The notes below the pieces were generated by a model. The model did no database searches. It was given only the letters and a program-made list of their open reading frames with translations, and was not told the DNA's origin. From positions 1 through 64,000 of the forward strand of contig NZ_SDOY01000123.1 in NCBI RefSeq assembly GCF_004117935.1: a stretch of DNA of 64,000 nucleotides, read 5' to 3'. Numbering within the stretch: the stretch's first letter is position 1; every line of letters begins with the position of its first letter. Below, one piece after another: positions 15,840-24,881 of this stretch. The stretch is from Streptomyces roseicoloratus. Lineage in GTDB: Bacteria > Actinomycetota > Actinomycetes > Streptomycetales > Streptomycetaceae. The position numbers were made by a program, and so were the translations under genes.

Positions 15840-18800
15840 ATGGTCTTCCGGCTTCTCGGTCCGCTCACCGTCGGCGGCTCGCCCGCCTCCGGCGGTCCCC
15901 GGGTGCGGGCGCTGCTCGCCCTGCTGCTGCTCGACGCGGGGCACGTGGTCGCGGTCGAACGGCTCGTCGACGGCCTGTACGGGGACGACCCTCCGGCAGG
16001 CGCCGCGAACGCCCTCCAGTCGCAGGTCTCCCGGCTGCGCCGGGCGGGCCTGCCGGACGGGGTGGCCGTGGAGCATTCGCCCGCCGGCTACCGGCTCGCC
16101 GGCGTCGCGGCCGACGACGTGGACGCGTTGCGGTTCGCGCGGCTGGCGCGCGAGGGCGCCCGGCTCCGCGCCGCGTCCGGGGACGCCGTACGGGCCGAGG
16201 AGCTGTTGCGTGAGGCCCTCGGGCTCTGGCGCGGACCTGCCCTCGCGGACGTACGGGACGCTCCGTACGCCGCCGCGCAGGTCGCCCGGCTCGACGCGCT
16301 GCGCCTCGACGCGTTGGAGGAGTGGGCGGCCGCACGCCTCGCCTGCGGCGGTGATCCCGCTCCGCTCGTACGGGACTTGACGGAGGCGGCGACCGCCCAC
16401 CCGCTGCGCGAACGGCTCCGGGCCCTCCAGATGCGGGCGCTGGCCGGCGCCGGGCGACAGGCGGAGGCGCTCGGCGTGTACGAGGAGGTGCGCGGGGCGC
16501 TCGCGGAGGAGCTGGGCGCGGATCCATCGGAAGAACTGGTCTCGGCCCACCTGGCGGTCCTCCGGGGAGAGGCATCCGCCCCGTCGGCGAACGGGTCCGG
16601 GCAGTCGGCGAACGGGCCGGGTCGGGCGGAGAACGGGCCGGGGCAGGCAGCGAGCGGTCCGGGTCGGGCGGCAGACGCGTCGGGTCGGGCGGAGAACGGG
16701 CCGGCTCCGGCGGCAAACGGGTCGGGGCAGGCGGCAAACGCGTCGGCTCGGCCGGCGAGCGGGGCGGCGGAAATCCGGGGCGGAACCGGCCCCGGCCGGC
16801 GGGGCGGCCGCTCCGGGCACGGGCCTGGCCCCGGGACGGAACTTCCGGACCGCGACGGAGGCGATCCCGATCTCGGACTCGACCTTGGCGTTGGCGTTGG
16901 CGTTGGCCTTGGCGTTGGTCTTGGTCTTGGTCCCGGCATTGGACTTGTGCCCGGTCCCGGTCGTGATCTTGATCCCGGTCTGGGACTTGTGCCTGGTCCT
17001 GGTCTTGGTCCTGGTCTTGGACTTGCGCCCGGTCCTGGTGGTCGTGACCTTGGTCCCGTTCCACGGACCCGCGTGCGGCCGCCCCTGCCGCTCACCGCCT
17101 TCGTGGGGCGGGAGCGCGAGCGGGAGCGGCTCGGTGCGTTGCTCTCGGCCGCGCGGCTGGTGACGCTGGTCGGACCCGGCGGCGCGGGCAAGACCCGGCT
17201 CGCGGTGGAATGCGCGGGCCGTGACGCCGTGTTCGTGGACCTGGCCGCCGTCGGGCCGGGCGAGTCGGCCGGGGCGTTCGCGCGTGCGCTCGGGGTGCGG
17301 GACGCCGGTTCGGACGCACTCGTGCGGGCCCTCGCGGACCGGCCGGTGCTGCTCGTCGTCGACAACTGCGAGCACGTGGTGGCCGAGTCGGCCCTGCTCG
17401 TACGGGAGCTGCTCACCGGCTGCCAGGAGCTGCGGGTCCTCGCGACCAGCCGTGAGGCGCTGGGCATCACGGGCGAATCCCTGCTGCCGCTGGCCGCGCT
17501 CGCGGCCGGTGCGGCGGAGGAGCTGTTCGTACGACGTGGGGCGGCGGCCCGGCCCGGGTTCACCGGGCACGCGCGCGTGCCCGAGATCTGCGCGGCCCTC
17601 GACGGGCTGCCCCTCGCCCTCGAACTCGCGGCCGCCCGGCTGCGGACCCTCACCGTCGACGACCTCGCCGACCGGCTGGGAGACCGGCTCGCCGGGCCGT
17701 TCCGGGTGCTGTCGCGGGGGGACCGCACGGCGCCCGAACGGCACCGGACGCTGGCCGCGGTGGTGCAGTGGAGCTGGGAACTCCTGGACGAGGAGGAACG
17801 GGTCTCCGCGGCGCGTTTCTCCGTCTTCCGGGGCGGCGCCACCATCGAGGCGGCGGCCGCGGTCTGGGGCACGGATGCCGCGGACGCCGCCGACCTCCTG
17901 GCGTCGCTCACCGAGAAGTCGCTGATGGAGGCGACCACGGACGCGAGCGGCCGGAGCCGCTACCGCATGCTGGAGACCGTCCGCGCCTACGCGGCGGGGC
18001 AGCTGCCCGCCGACGACCCGGCCTTCGCCGCGCACACCGCCCACTTCCTGGCCCTCGCCCGCGCCACCGACCCGGGACTGCGCGGCCCTGACCAGCTCGG
18101 CCTGCTCGCCCGCCTCGACGCCGAGGAGCCGAACCTGCGCACCGCCCTGCGCCGCGCGTCCCCGGAGGACGGGCTGCGCCTGGTGGCCGCGCTCACCTCG
18201 TACTGGTGGCTGCGGGGCCTGCGCGGCCAGGTCGCCGGGCCGGCCGCGGAACTGCTCGACGCGGTCGAACAGGCCAGTCTCGCACCGGACTCGGCCGGTC
18301 TCGGCGAGGAGTACGCCCTGTGCGTCCTGATCGCCGGAGCCGCACCCGCGCCCGGAACGGGCCCTGGCGTCGCCATCGGAACCGGCCCCGGCAGTGGCCC
18401 TGGCGGCGCCGTAGCCGGCCCTGACACCAGCACCGGGCAGCAGCGGCAGCCGGCCCCGCCTCCCACCACACGGCTCGTACGCGCGCGGGACCTGCTCGTC
18501 ACGCGTACGGAGCCGCTGCGGCAGCCGTTCACCGCGTTCCTGTGGGCCACGGCGGTCGGGCCGGAGGAGCGCCTTCCGGTACCGGACGACCCCTGGTCGC
18601 GTGCCCTCGACCTGGTCGGCCAGGGGCACCTGGCACTGGCCCGGGGAGACCGGGAGACGGCGGAACGGACGTTGACGGCGGCCCTGGCGGGCTTCCGCGC
18701 CCTCGGTGACCGCTGGGGCACGGCCACGGCCCTGGAGGGGCTCGCCGGCCTCTCCCCCGAACCGCTGCCCCTGCTCGCCGAAGCCCTCGGCCTCTTCGAA

Positions 18801-19013
18801 TCCCTGGGCGTGGCCGAGGACATCGTGGACCTCCTCGGCCGCCGCGCCACGGTCCACGAGGCCGCGGGCGACCCGGACTCCGCCGCCGCGGACCGCACCC
18901 GCGCGGCGGAAACCGCGCGCCGCGCGGGCCTCCCCGGCCGGCCGCAGGAGCCGAAGGCGGCGGGCCTGCCTGGCCCGGCAGGCCCGCTGGCCTCCGTGGG
19001 CCCGCAGACCTGA
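15840..19013 (+). CDS. SARP/AfsR-like regulator: wHTH-BTAD, long low-complexity linker, NB-ARC ATPase
   Basis: A 1057-residue putative transcriptional activator. Residues about 1-85 form an OmpR-type winged helix (RLLGPLTVGG ... ALQSQVSRLRR). Residues about 90-245 form a bacterial transcriptional activation domain (ALGLWRGPALADV, LYEEVR-type helices). Residues about 245-410 are a repetitive linker of SGxAANGPGRA units followed by alternating Gly-Leu/Val-Pro. The NB-ARC ATPase starts with Walker A GPGGAGKTRLA and includes LLVVDNCEHVV and ATSREALGITGE. The C-terminus is helical and TPR-like. The ATG at 15840 has AGGTGAG about 10 nt upstream. Such proteins usually activate secondary metabolism, but no biosynthetic cluster adjoins it, so the target is unknown. 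Confidence 0.88.
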   Translation: MVFRLLGPLTVGGSPASGGPRVRALLALLLLDAGHVVAVERLVDGLYGDDPPAGAANALQSQVSRLRRAGLPDGVAVEHSPAGYRLAGVAADDVDALRFARLAREGARLRAASGDAVRAEELLREALGLWRGPALADVRDAPYAAAQVARLDALRLDALEEWAAARLACGGDPAPLVRDLTEAATAHPLRERLRALQMRALAGAGRQAEALGVYEEVRGALAEELGADPSEELVSAHLAVLRGEASAPSANGSGQSANGPGRAENGPGQAASGPGRAADASGRAENGPAPAANGSGQAANASARPASGAAEIRGGTGPGRRGGRSGHGPGPGTELPDRDGGDPDLGLDLGVGVGVGLGVGLGLGPGIGLVPGPGRDLDPGLGLVPGPGLGPGLGLAPGPGGRDLGPVPRTRVRPPLPLTAFVGRERERERLGALLSAARLVTLVGPGGAGKTRLAVECAGRDAVFVDLAAVGPGESAGAFARALGVRDAGSDALVRALADRPVLLVVDNCEHVVAESALLVRELLTGCQELRVLATSREALGITGESLLPLAALAAGAAEELFVRRGAAARPGFTGHARVPEICAALDGLPLALELAAARLRTLTVDDLADRLGDRLAGPFRVLSRGDRTAPERHRTLAAVVQWSWELLDEEERVSAARFSVFRGGATIEAAAAVWGTDAADAADLLASLTEKSLMEATTDASGRSRYRMLETVRAYAAGQLPADDPAFAAHTAHFLALARATDPGLRGPDQLGLLARLDAEEPNLRTALRRASPEDGLRLVAALTSYWWLRGLRGQVAGPAAELLDAVEQASLAPDSAGLGEEYALCVLIAGAAPAPGTGPGVAIGTGPGSGPGGAVAGPDTSTGQQRQPAPPPTTRLVRARDLLVTRTEPLRQPFTAFLWATAVGPEERLPVPDDPWSRALDLVGQGHLALARGDRETAERTLTAALAGFRALGDRWGTATALEGLAGLSPEPLPLLAEALGLFESLGVAEDIVDLLGRRATVHEAAGDPDSAAADRTRAAETARRAGLPGRPQEPKAAGLPGPAGPLASVGPQT
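16860..17065 (+). repeat. Hexanucleotide-rich microsatellite inside the SARP linker
   Basis: Repeats of GTTGGC/CTTGGC and CCTGGTCTTGGT units encode runs of Gly-Val, Gly-Leu and Gly-Pro. Local GC is visibly lower than in the rest of the gene. Units are 6 or 12 bp, so copy-number slippage keeps the reading frame. Confidence 0.8.
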
Positions 19014-19594
19014 CCGGCCCTGCCCGCAGGACCTGACCGGCCCGCCTGGCCTGCCGGACGCTGCGGATCTGCCGGACGCCGCGGTTCTGGCGGAAGCCGC
19101 GGACCTGCCGGGCTCCGTGGACCTGCCGGGCTCCGCAGACTGCCGGGCTCCACGGATCTGCCGGACCCTGCGGCCCTTCCAGGCCGGCAGGACATGTCCG
19201 AGTGCGGCTGGTGGGCGATCCGCCCCGACGAGGCCGCCTCGGTACTCCGTCCTGAGTCCAGGGCGCCGGGGTAATTCGTCCGAGGCTCAAGGTCCTGGCC
19301 ATGAACTCCTGGCCCCCGGGCCGCCGGCCCCCAGCTCCACCCGGGCCTGGGCTGCCTGGCCGGGCTGCCTGGTGCCTCGGGCTCAAGCCCGAGGCCTCCG
19401 AGCCCGGGCCGTAGAGCTCGCCCGGCCCTCACTGCCCACCCAGGCGGCCGTGCCCACCCGCGCCCGCCGTGCCCACCCGCGCCGTGGTCAGCCGCCGTCA
19501 GCGCTTCGTGCGTGGTTCGTCAGCGGACGCGGCCAGTCTCCTTCCTGTCGGGGCGATCGCCTCACACCGAACTCCGCAGACCGGAAGGTTCGCC
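19014..19594. other. 580-bp gap with degenerate repeats, no convincing gene
   Basis: From 19014 to about 19200 a degenerate unit built on CTGCCGGA/CTGCCGGG recurs every 20-30 bp. In one frame it reads as DLPGS/LPDAA repeats, as if a former extension of the upstream gene. From 19200 to 19560 I see no supported reading frame. The end of the gap supplies the GGAAGG ribosome binding site of the next gene. Confidence 0.55.
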
Positions 19595-20377
19595 ATGCAG
19601 CAGCACACCCTTCGCACCGCCCTCGTCACCGGCGCCTCGCGCGGCATCGGGCGGGCCATCGCCCGGCGTCTTGCCGCCGACGGACTGCTCGTCGCCGTCC
19701 ATTACGGCACCGACGGGGCGGCCGCGCAGGAGACCGTCGACCTGATCACCGCCGACGGCGGCCGGGCGTTCGCCGTCGGGGCCGAGCTCAGCACGCACGA
19801 AGGCGTACTGCTGCTCGTCGAGGGCGTACGGGCGGGGCTCCTGGCCCACACCGGGGGCACCGGGCTCGACGTCCTGGTCAACAACGCGGCCGTCTCGTCC
19901 TCCGGCGGGCACCTCCAGGACGAGACCGTCGAGCAGTTCGACCGCGTCTTCGCGGTCAACGTGCGCGCCCCGTTCTTCCTGGTGCAGCAGCTCCTTCCGG
20001 TGCTGCGCGACGGTGGCTCCATCGTCAACATCGGTTCCGCCGTCACCCGTGTCTCGCTCGCCGACGAGCTGGCGTACGCGATGACGAAGGGCGCCATGGA
20101 GACCTTCACCCGCACCCTCGCGAACGTCGCCGGCATGCGGCGGATCACCGTCAACACCGTTGCCCCCGGCCCGACGCAGACCGCCGGGCTCACGGCCGCG
20201 ATGGCGGCGATGCCGCAGTTGGAGGAGTTGCTGATCGCCGGTCAGGCGCTGCCGTGGGTCGGTCAGCCGGAGGACGTGGCCGAGCCGGTGGCCTTCCTCG
20301 CCTCTCCGGCCGGTCGCTGGGTCACGGGCACGGTGATCGACGCCTCGGGCGGCACGTACCTCGGCCCGAAGCGCTGA
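19595..20377 (+). CDS. Short-chain dehydrogenase/reductase
   Basis: A 260-residue NAD(P)-dependent oxidoreductase. The cofactor motif TGASRGIG starts at about residue 13, NNAAVS follows at about 95, and the active-site Tyr-Lys occurs in AYAMTKGA with Ser in IGSAVT. The C-terminus has the usual GTVIDASGGTYL. The substrate cannot be told. GGAAGG lies 6 nt before the ATG at 19595. It is a stand-alone gene, co-directional with the flanking regulator and peptidase. Confidence 0.9.
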   Translation: MQQHTLRTALVTGASRGIGRAIARRLAADGLLVAVHYGTDGAAAQETVDLITADGGRAFAVGAELSTHEGVLLLVEGVRAGLLAHTGGTGLDVLVNNAAVSSSGGHLQDETVEQFDRVFAVNVRAPFFLVQQLLPVLRDGGSIVNIGSAVTRVSLADELAYAMTKGAMETFTRTLANVAGMRRITVNTVAPGPTQTAGLTAAMAAMPQLEELLIAGQALPWVGQPEDVAEPVAFLASPAGRWVTGTVIDASGGTYLGPKR

Positions 20378-20525
20378 ACCGCCCGCGCTGAACCGCCCGC
20401 GCCGTTCCCACCCCGGTCCGAGCCGCTCCCACCCCTGCCCGGCCGGCTCTCGACCGGCCCGCTTCCCTTCCTCCGTTCCGGCCCGCCCCGGTCCCTCCGC
20501 CGGTCATCCGTGCTACGCAGGAGGC

Positions 20526-21752
20526 ATGGCCGAGCATCAGCACGACACGCCGCGCGACACCTCGAACCTCACGCCGCGCGACACCTCGAACCTCACGCCG
20601 CACGACACCTCACTCGCAACCCCGCCCGACGCCTCGTACAGACCGCCCAGGACGACCGGAACCCATGGCGGCATCACCGACGTGGCCGGGATCCGCGTCG
20701 GTCACGCGCGCGTGGCCGGGCCTCGGGCCCTGTCCGGGACGACGGTGGTCCTGGCCCCGGAGGGCGGGGCGGTCGCCGCGGTCGACGTACGGGGCGGCGG
20801 GCCCGGTACGCGGGAGACGGACGCACTGGACCCGCGCAACCTGGTGCAGCGCGTCGAGGCGGTCGTCCTGACCGGAGGCAGCGCGTACGGGCTGGACTCG
20901 GCAGGCGGGGTGATGTCCTGGCTGGAGGAGCAGGGGCGCGGCGTGCGGGTGGGACCCGATCCGGCACATGTGGTGCCGGTCGTGCCCGCCGCCTGCGTCT
21001 TCGACCTCGGCCGCGGCGGCGATTTCTCCGCCCGGCCGGACGCCACGACGGGCCGGGCGGCGGTGGAGGCCGCCGCGGCGAGCGGGCTTCACGCGCGCGT
21101 GGAGACGGGCGCGGTGGGTGCGGGCACGGGAGCCGTCGTCGGCGGCCTCAAGGGCGGAGTGGGGACGGCGAGCACCGTCCTGGAGTCGGGGATCACGGTC
21201 GGCGCGCTGGTGGTGGTCAACGCGGTCGGTTCGGCGGTCGATCCGGAGACGGGCGTGCCGTACGGCGGTTACTTCAGTGGATTCGACGGCCTCGACGACC
21301 GCGGCGGATCCGGCGACGTCCATGGCCCCGTCCGCTTCGCGTTTCCCGATCCGGCCGTGCACGCGGCGGCGATGCGGCGTCTCGCCGAGGCGCGGGCGAA
21401 GCTCGCGCCCCCGCCTCTGAACACCACCCTCGCGGTGGTGGCGACGGACGCGGTGCTGACCCGCGCGCAGGCGCACAAGCTCGCAGGGACGGCGCACGAC
21501 GGCATCGCGCGCGCCGTCCGTCCCGTGCATCTCCTGAACGACGGCGACACCGTCTTCGCCCTCGCGACGGGGGCGCGCGAACTGCCTTCCGCGCCCGGTC
21601 CGCTCGCCCTCAACGAGATCCTCGCGGCGGGTGCGGACACCATCACCCAAGCCATCGTCCAGGCCGTTCTCGCGCCCGCCAACGGCGTGTCGGGGCCCGG
21701 CGGCGACTTCCCCTCCTACCGCGAGCTGTACGGCGACACGCGCAACGGCTAG
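20526..21752 (+). CDS. P1/DmpA-family (S58) N-terminal-nucleophile aminopeptidase
   Basis: A 408-residue member of the self-processing DmpA/P1 peptidase family. The diagnostic start GGITDVAGIRVGHARV is at about residue 43, preceded by a disordered tail carrying three DTSNLTP-type repeats. VLTGGSAYGLDSAGGVM and NTTLAVVATDA are present; in this family the nucleophile lies in the latter region after autocleavage. Homologues cleave beta- or D-aminopeptides, or act in nylon-oligomer hydrolysis (NylC). The native substrate is unknown. AGGAGG is only 1-2 nt from the ATG at 20526, unusually tight, so the true start could differ, although the repeats are in frame. Confidence 0.85.
   Translation: MAEHQHDTPRDTSNLTPRDTSNLTPHDTSLATPPDASYRPPRTTGTHGGITDVAGIRVGHARVAGPRALSGTTVVLAPEGGAVAAVDVRGGGPGTRETDALDPRNLVQRVEAVVLTGGSAYGLDSAGGVMSWLEEQGRGVRVGPDPAHVVPVVPAACVFDLGRGGDFSARPDATTGRAAVEAAAASGLHARVETGAVGAGTGAVVGGLKGGVGTASTVLESGITVGALVVVNAVGSAVDPETGVPYGGYFSGFDGLDDRGGSGDVHGPVRFAFPDPAVHAAAMRRLAEARAKLAPPPLNTTLAVVATDAVLTRAQAHKLAGTAHDGIARAVRPVHLLNDGDTVFALATGARELPSAPGPLALNEILAAGADTITQAIVQAVLAPANGVSGPGGDFPSYRELYGDTRNG
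20547..20615 (+). repeat. Three 24-bp tandem repeats in the peptidase N-terminus
   Basis: Units start at 20547, 20571 and 20595. The first two are identical and the third is diverged. They encode the eight-residue repeat TPRDTSNL. Confidence 0.85.
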
Positions 21753-21922
21753 CCCTGTCCACCGACTGCCGGTATACCGAGGGAAGTTGAAAAATACTCA
21801 AAGGGGCGCGGGAACTCGGTGTGCGCCCCCGTTCGTTTTCCCGAACGCCGGACACGATGTCAGACCCAGGGACTACGTTTAGCAAGCAGCAAGTGACATG
21901 CGGCGACGGCCTGGAGACCCCC

Positions 21923-22702
21923 TTGAACGATCCGCAGGATCAGTCTCACGATCCGTACGAGACCACCGAGACCCACCTTGAGCGACTTCTCGGCCGGGCG
22001 CTCAACTCCTTCGACCTGCCCGATTCCACGATCGAGCGGCTGGAGTCGGCCCTCGCCCACTCCACGGCGCTGTACTCCTCGCACCACAGCGCGTCGCTGC
22101 ACCGCACCACCTACCGCCATACGTACCTGCTGCCGGACGGCACCGCGCCGAGCCTCTGGGAGCTGGTCCACAACTCCGGCCGGGACGGCACCGAGCAGCA
22201 CGAGCTGTACCTGGAGGAGGCCGAGGCGCGGCTCGCCGCCTCCCGGCTGCCCTCCGGACCCTCGCTGGACTGGACCGTGGAGCGGTCGGACGGCACGACC
22301 TCCGAGGAGGACGACGACCTGGAGGTGCTGAGCGCCCTCCTCGCCCGCCCGATACCGACCCAGCCGCGGATGTACGTGCCGGACAACTCGGCGGACCACG
22401 CACGCCGGGTGCTGCGCCGCGCGGAGAACGCGGACCGGCCCGGCGAGGCCACCGCCCGGCGGCTGCGGCTCGCGTTCGCACACCACATCACCCAGGCCTT
22501 CGGACGGCACTGCCCCGTGGAGGGCGGCCGGGACGCCGGCTTCACCCTCTACGAGCACCAGTTCCTGCTCCTGGACGGCAGCGAGCTGAGCCTCTGGGAG
22601 GTCGAGCACACAGCGACGCCCGACGGCCGTCACATGTGCGAGGTGTACGAGGAGGAGCGCGCCGCCCGCGAGGCGATGGAGTCCCGCGCGCGCGTGCGCT
22701 GA
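21923..22702 (+). CDS. Conserved streptomycete hypothetical protein (probably DUF6227)
   Basis: A 259-residue soluble acidic protein. It has an internally similar pair of regions: TYLLPDGTAPSLWELVH at about residue 75 and QFLLLDGSELSLWEVEH at about 217. Each is followed by a short helical segment, suggesting a duplicated domain. I recall it as a Streptomyces family of unknown function, possibly DUF6227. The TTG at 21923 is preferred because GGAG lies about 7 nt upstream and the text MNDPQDQSHDPYETTE fits a family start. An ATG at 21857 or 21821 would add 22-34 residues of poor composition. Confidence 0.65.
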   Translation: MNDPQDQSHDPYETTETHLERLLGRALNSFDLPDSTIERLESALAHSTALYSSHHSASLHRTTYRHTYLLPDGTAPSLWELVHNSGRDGTEQHELYLEEAEARLAASRLPSGPSLDWTVERSDGTTSEEDDDLEVLSALLARPIPTQPRMYVPDNSADHARRVLRRAENADRPGEATARRLRLAFAHHITQAFGRHCPVEGGRDAGFTLYEHQFLLLDGSELSLWEVEHTATPDGRHMCEVYEEERAAREAMESRARVR

Positions 22703-22888
22703 CGGACAGCGCTGCGCCTGCCCCGCCTCGCCATGGCTGCCCCACCCTGACCGGGCCATGCCTTGCCCGGCCTGGCCTGGCGGGGCTTTTCCGGGCCATG
22801 CCTGGCCTGGCCTGGCGGGGCTTTGTCTGACCTGGTCCGCCCTGGCGGGGCCTGGCCCGCCCTGGCCTGGCCTGGTCTGCCTCCGGCT
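22703..22888. repeat. Degenerate GGCCTGGC repeats between convergent genes
   Basis: About ten copies of CCTGGC(C)TGGCGGGGCT-like units, some twice in near-identical blocks of about 45 bp, fill the tail-to-tail gap. No clean terminator hairpin is visible. Confidence 0.65.
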
Positions 22889-24871
22889 CTATCTCTCCTC
22901 CTCCCCGGTCCTTTCGCCCGCGACCTCGGCCGTACGCCCGGTCTTGCGCACCAGCAGCGCGACCGTCACTCCCGTGAGCCGTTCGGTGCCGGTCGCCGTG
23001 TAGTGGGCCCGCAGGGCGCGGGCCTGGGCCGACGGGAGGGCCTGCAACGGGTCCGCTTCGCCTGCCGGGACGACCAGCCAGATGCGCGGCTCGTCGCGCA
23101 GGCAGCGCGCCGGGACCGGGCACTCCGACGCCCACAGATCGGCGCGGTCGGCCGCCGAGCGGGCCAGGAAGACGTCCCGCGGGCGCAGTCCGTCCGGCAG
23201 ATAGTGCCGTACGCCGGCGTCCAGGAGTCGCCAGTAGTCGTCGCCGCGGTCGTAGACCACGGCGTCCCCGGGACGGTGGTACTTCTCGATGGCGGCTGCG
23301 GCGCCCCGGTAGTCCACGCCGTGCCAGAAGTGCGCGTACGGTTCGCGCAGCGCCCGCTGCTCGGGCAGCGTGAGCAGGGCGAGCCCGGCCAGGAGCACGG
23401 CGAGGACGGCCCGGGGACGTACGGTCCGCAGCGCGGCCCCGGCCAGGACGGCCCAGGCGGGCAGCGTGAACAGCAGATAGCGGAAGTAGAAGTACGAGAC
23501 GTCTCCGTGCGAGACCGCCCACAGGATCAGCGGAGGCGCCACGGCGGAGGCGGTCATCGCCGACAGCCAGGCCCGGTCGGCGCCGGCACCCGCACTCGGG
23601 CTTGAACCGAAGCCGGACCCGAAACCGGACCAGAGGCCGGAGCCGGGACCGGAACCGGGACCGGAACCGGACCGGAAGCCGGAGCCGGGACCGGAACCGG
23701 AATCGGAATCGGAATCGGAATCGGACCTGGCGTCACCGCCGTCCGCGTCCGCACCCACGCCCGCACCCGCACCCGCACCGGCCGTGCGGCTCGCCCGCCC
23801 CTGACGCCCCGTCCAGGCCAGCGCGGCCAGGGCCATGACCGCGCCCCCGGTCAGCGCGGAGCCGAACAGCTGCGGCCAGAACGCGGCCAGGCCCCACAGG
23901 TCGGGACTCGGGATCCACGAGATCTGACGCCCCGCCTGTGAACGGCCCAGGGCCAGGACCGGTGCCGCCGCGGCTGTGCCGGTGAGGACCGCGGCACCGA
24001 AGTACAGGAGCACCGGACAGCCCTTGACGCCCTTGACGCCCTTGACGCCCTTGATGCCTTTGATGCCTTTGGCCGCGACCGCGGCCGCCACCACGTGCCC
24101 GGCCAGGGCGGTCAGCGCCACGAGGTGCAGCAGTCCGACCGCTGATACGGCCAGGGCGTAGGCGACCCAGCGCCCTTTGCTGTCGGGCCGGTCCAGGGCC
24201 CGCAGCAGGAGCAGCGTGGCGAGGGCGACGGCGAGGACGACGAGGGCGTACGGCCTGGCCTCCTGTGCGTAGCGCGACACCACCGGGGTCAGGGCGAACA
24301 GCAGGCCCGCGACGCGGCCGGCCCGCGGCCCGGCCAGTCGCGCTCCGATCAGTGCCGTACAGACCGCCGCTCCGGCCGCCGCCAGCACGGAGGGCAGTCG
24401 CAGGGCGAGGTCGGAGTCGCCGAAGAGGGTGGTCCAGGTGTGCAGGAGGAGGTAGTACGCGGCGAGGACGGCGTCGACGTTCTGAAGCGTCTCGAGCAGT
24501 CGGCCGGTCGAACGGGTCGCCATGTCCCAGCTGTTGAGCTCGTCCTCCCACAGCTGCGGGCCACCCGCCCCGTAGAGGCCGAGGACGAAGGCGAGCAGGC
24601 CCGGCCACAGCCATGTGCCGGCCGGCAGTCGGCGGTGGCTCGCCCGGGCGGCGGTCGACCGCGCCGCTCCGGCGTCGGCGCCAAAGCCGACCGCGGAGCG
24701 GCGGCGGACCGCAGGATGCCCGGCGGGGGCTGCAGGATCGGCGGGAGCGAGGCCGGCCGGGTCGGTCGGATCGGTGGGAGCGGCCGAGTCGCGGAGGCCG
24801 GCCGGGTCGGCCGTGGGGCCGGGGCGGGCCGGGTCAGGGCCGTTACCCCTTACGGAGGCGGGAGTTCCCAT
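22889..24871 (-). CDS. GT-C (GT39/ArnT-like) polytopic glycosyltransferase with repeat insertions
   Basis: A 660-residue membrane protein with 9-11 hydrophobic helices. The first extracytoplasmic loop carries the GT-C acidic pair (GPQLWEDELNSWDM, about residue 88) that binds the lipid-phosphate sugar donor and metal in PMT/ArnT-like enzymes. It should glycosylate exported proteins or envelope glycans at the outer membrane face, and the acceptor is unknown. Two non-conserved insertions are repeat-encoded: KGIKGIKGVKGVKGVKG (about residue 270) and a Ser/Asp/Gly tract (about residues 380-430). GAGGAG precedes the ATG at 24871 by about 5 nt. The gene starts 10 bp after the upstream glycosyltransferase stop, so the two form an operon. 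Confidence 0.82.
   Translation of the reverse strand: MGTPASVRGNGPDPARPGPTADPAGLRDSAAPTDPTDPAGLAPADPAAPAGHPAVRRRSAVGFGADAGAARSTAARASHRRLPAGTWLWPGLLAFVLGLYGAGGPQLWEDELNSWDMATRSTGRLLETLQNVDAVLAAYYLLLHTWTTLFGDSDLALRLPSVLAAAGAAVCTALIGARLAGPRAGRVAGLLFALTPVVSRYAQEARPYALVVLAVALATLLLLRALDRPDSKGRWVAYALAVSAVGLLHLVALTALAGHVVAAAVAAKGIKGIKGVKGVKGVKGCPVLLYFGAAVLTGTAAAAPVLALGRSQAGRQISWIPSPDLWGLAAFWPQLFGSALTGGAVMALAALAWTGRQGRASRTAGAGAGAGVGADADGGDARSDSDSDSDSGSGPGSGFRSGSGPGSGPGSGLWSGFGSGFGSSPSAGAGADRAWLSAMTASAVAPPLILWAVSHGDVSYFYFRYLLFTLPAWAVLAGAALRTVRPRAVLAVLLAGLALLTLPEQRALREPYAHFWHGVDYRGAAAAIEKYHRPGDAVVYDRGDDYWRLLDAGVRHYLPDGLRPRDVFLARSAADRADLWASECPVPARCLRDEPRIWLVVPAGEADPLQALPSAQARALRAHYTATGTERLTGVTVALLVRKTGRTAEVAGERTGEEER
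24021..24071 (-). repeat. Six 9-bp repeats encoding Lys-Gly-Ile/Val
   Basis: CCCTTGACG recurs at 24021, 24030 and 24039, with one-base variants at 24048 and 24057. Translation on the minus strand gives (K-G-I/V)n in a loop between two predicted helices. Confidence 0.85.
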
Positions 24872-24881
24872 CAGCGCCTCC

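Noticed and set aside
13911..18857. A giant minus-strand protein extending upstream of the NarK-type gene
   Set aside because: The frame is open only because of GC bias. The translation is Arg/Gly/Pro-rich without motifs, and the plus-strand ltrA and SARP genes over the same bases have clear families.
19014..19200. C-terminal extension of the SARP regulator
   Set aside because: The regulator's stop at 19013 is clean. The DLPGS-like repeats that follow are in another frame and degenerate, so extension would need a frameshift I cannot support.
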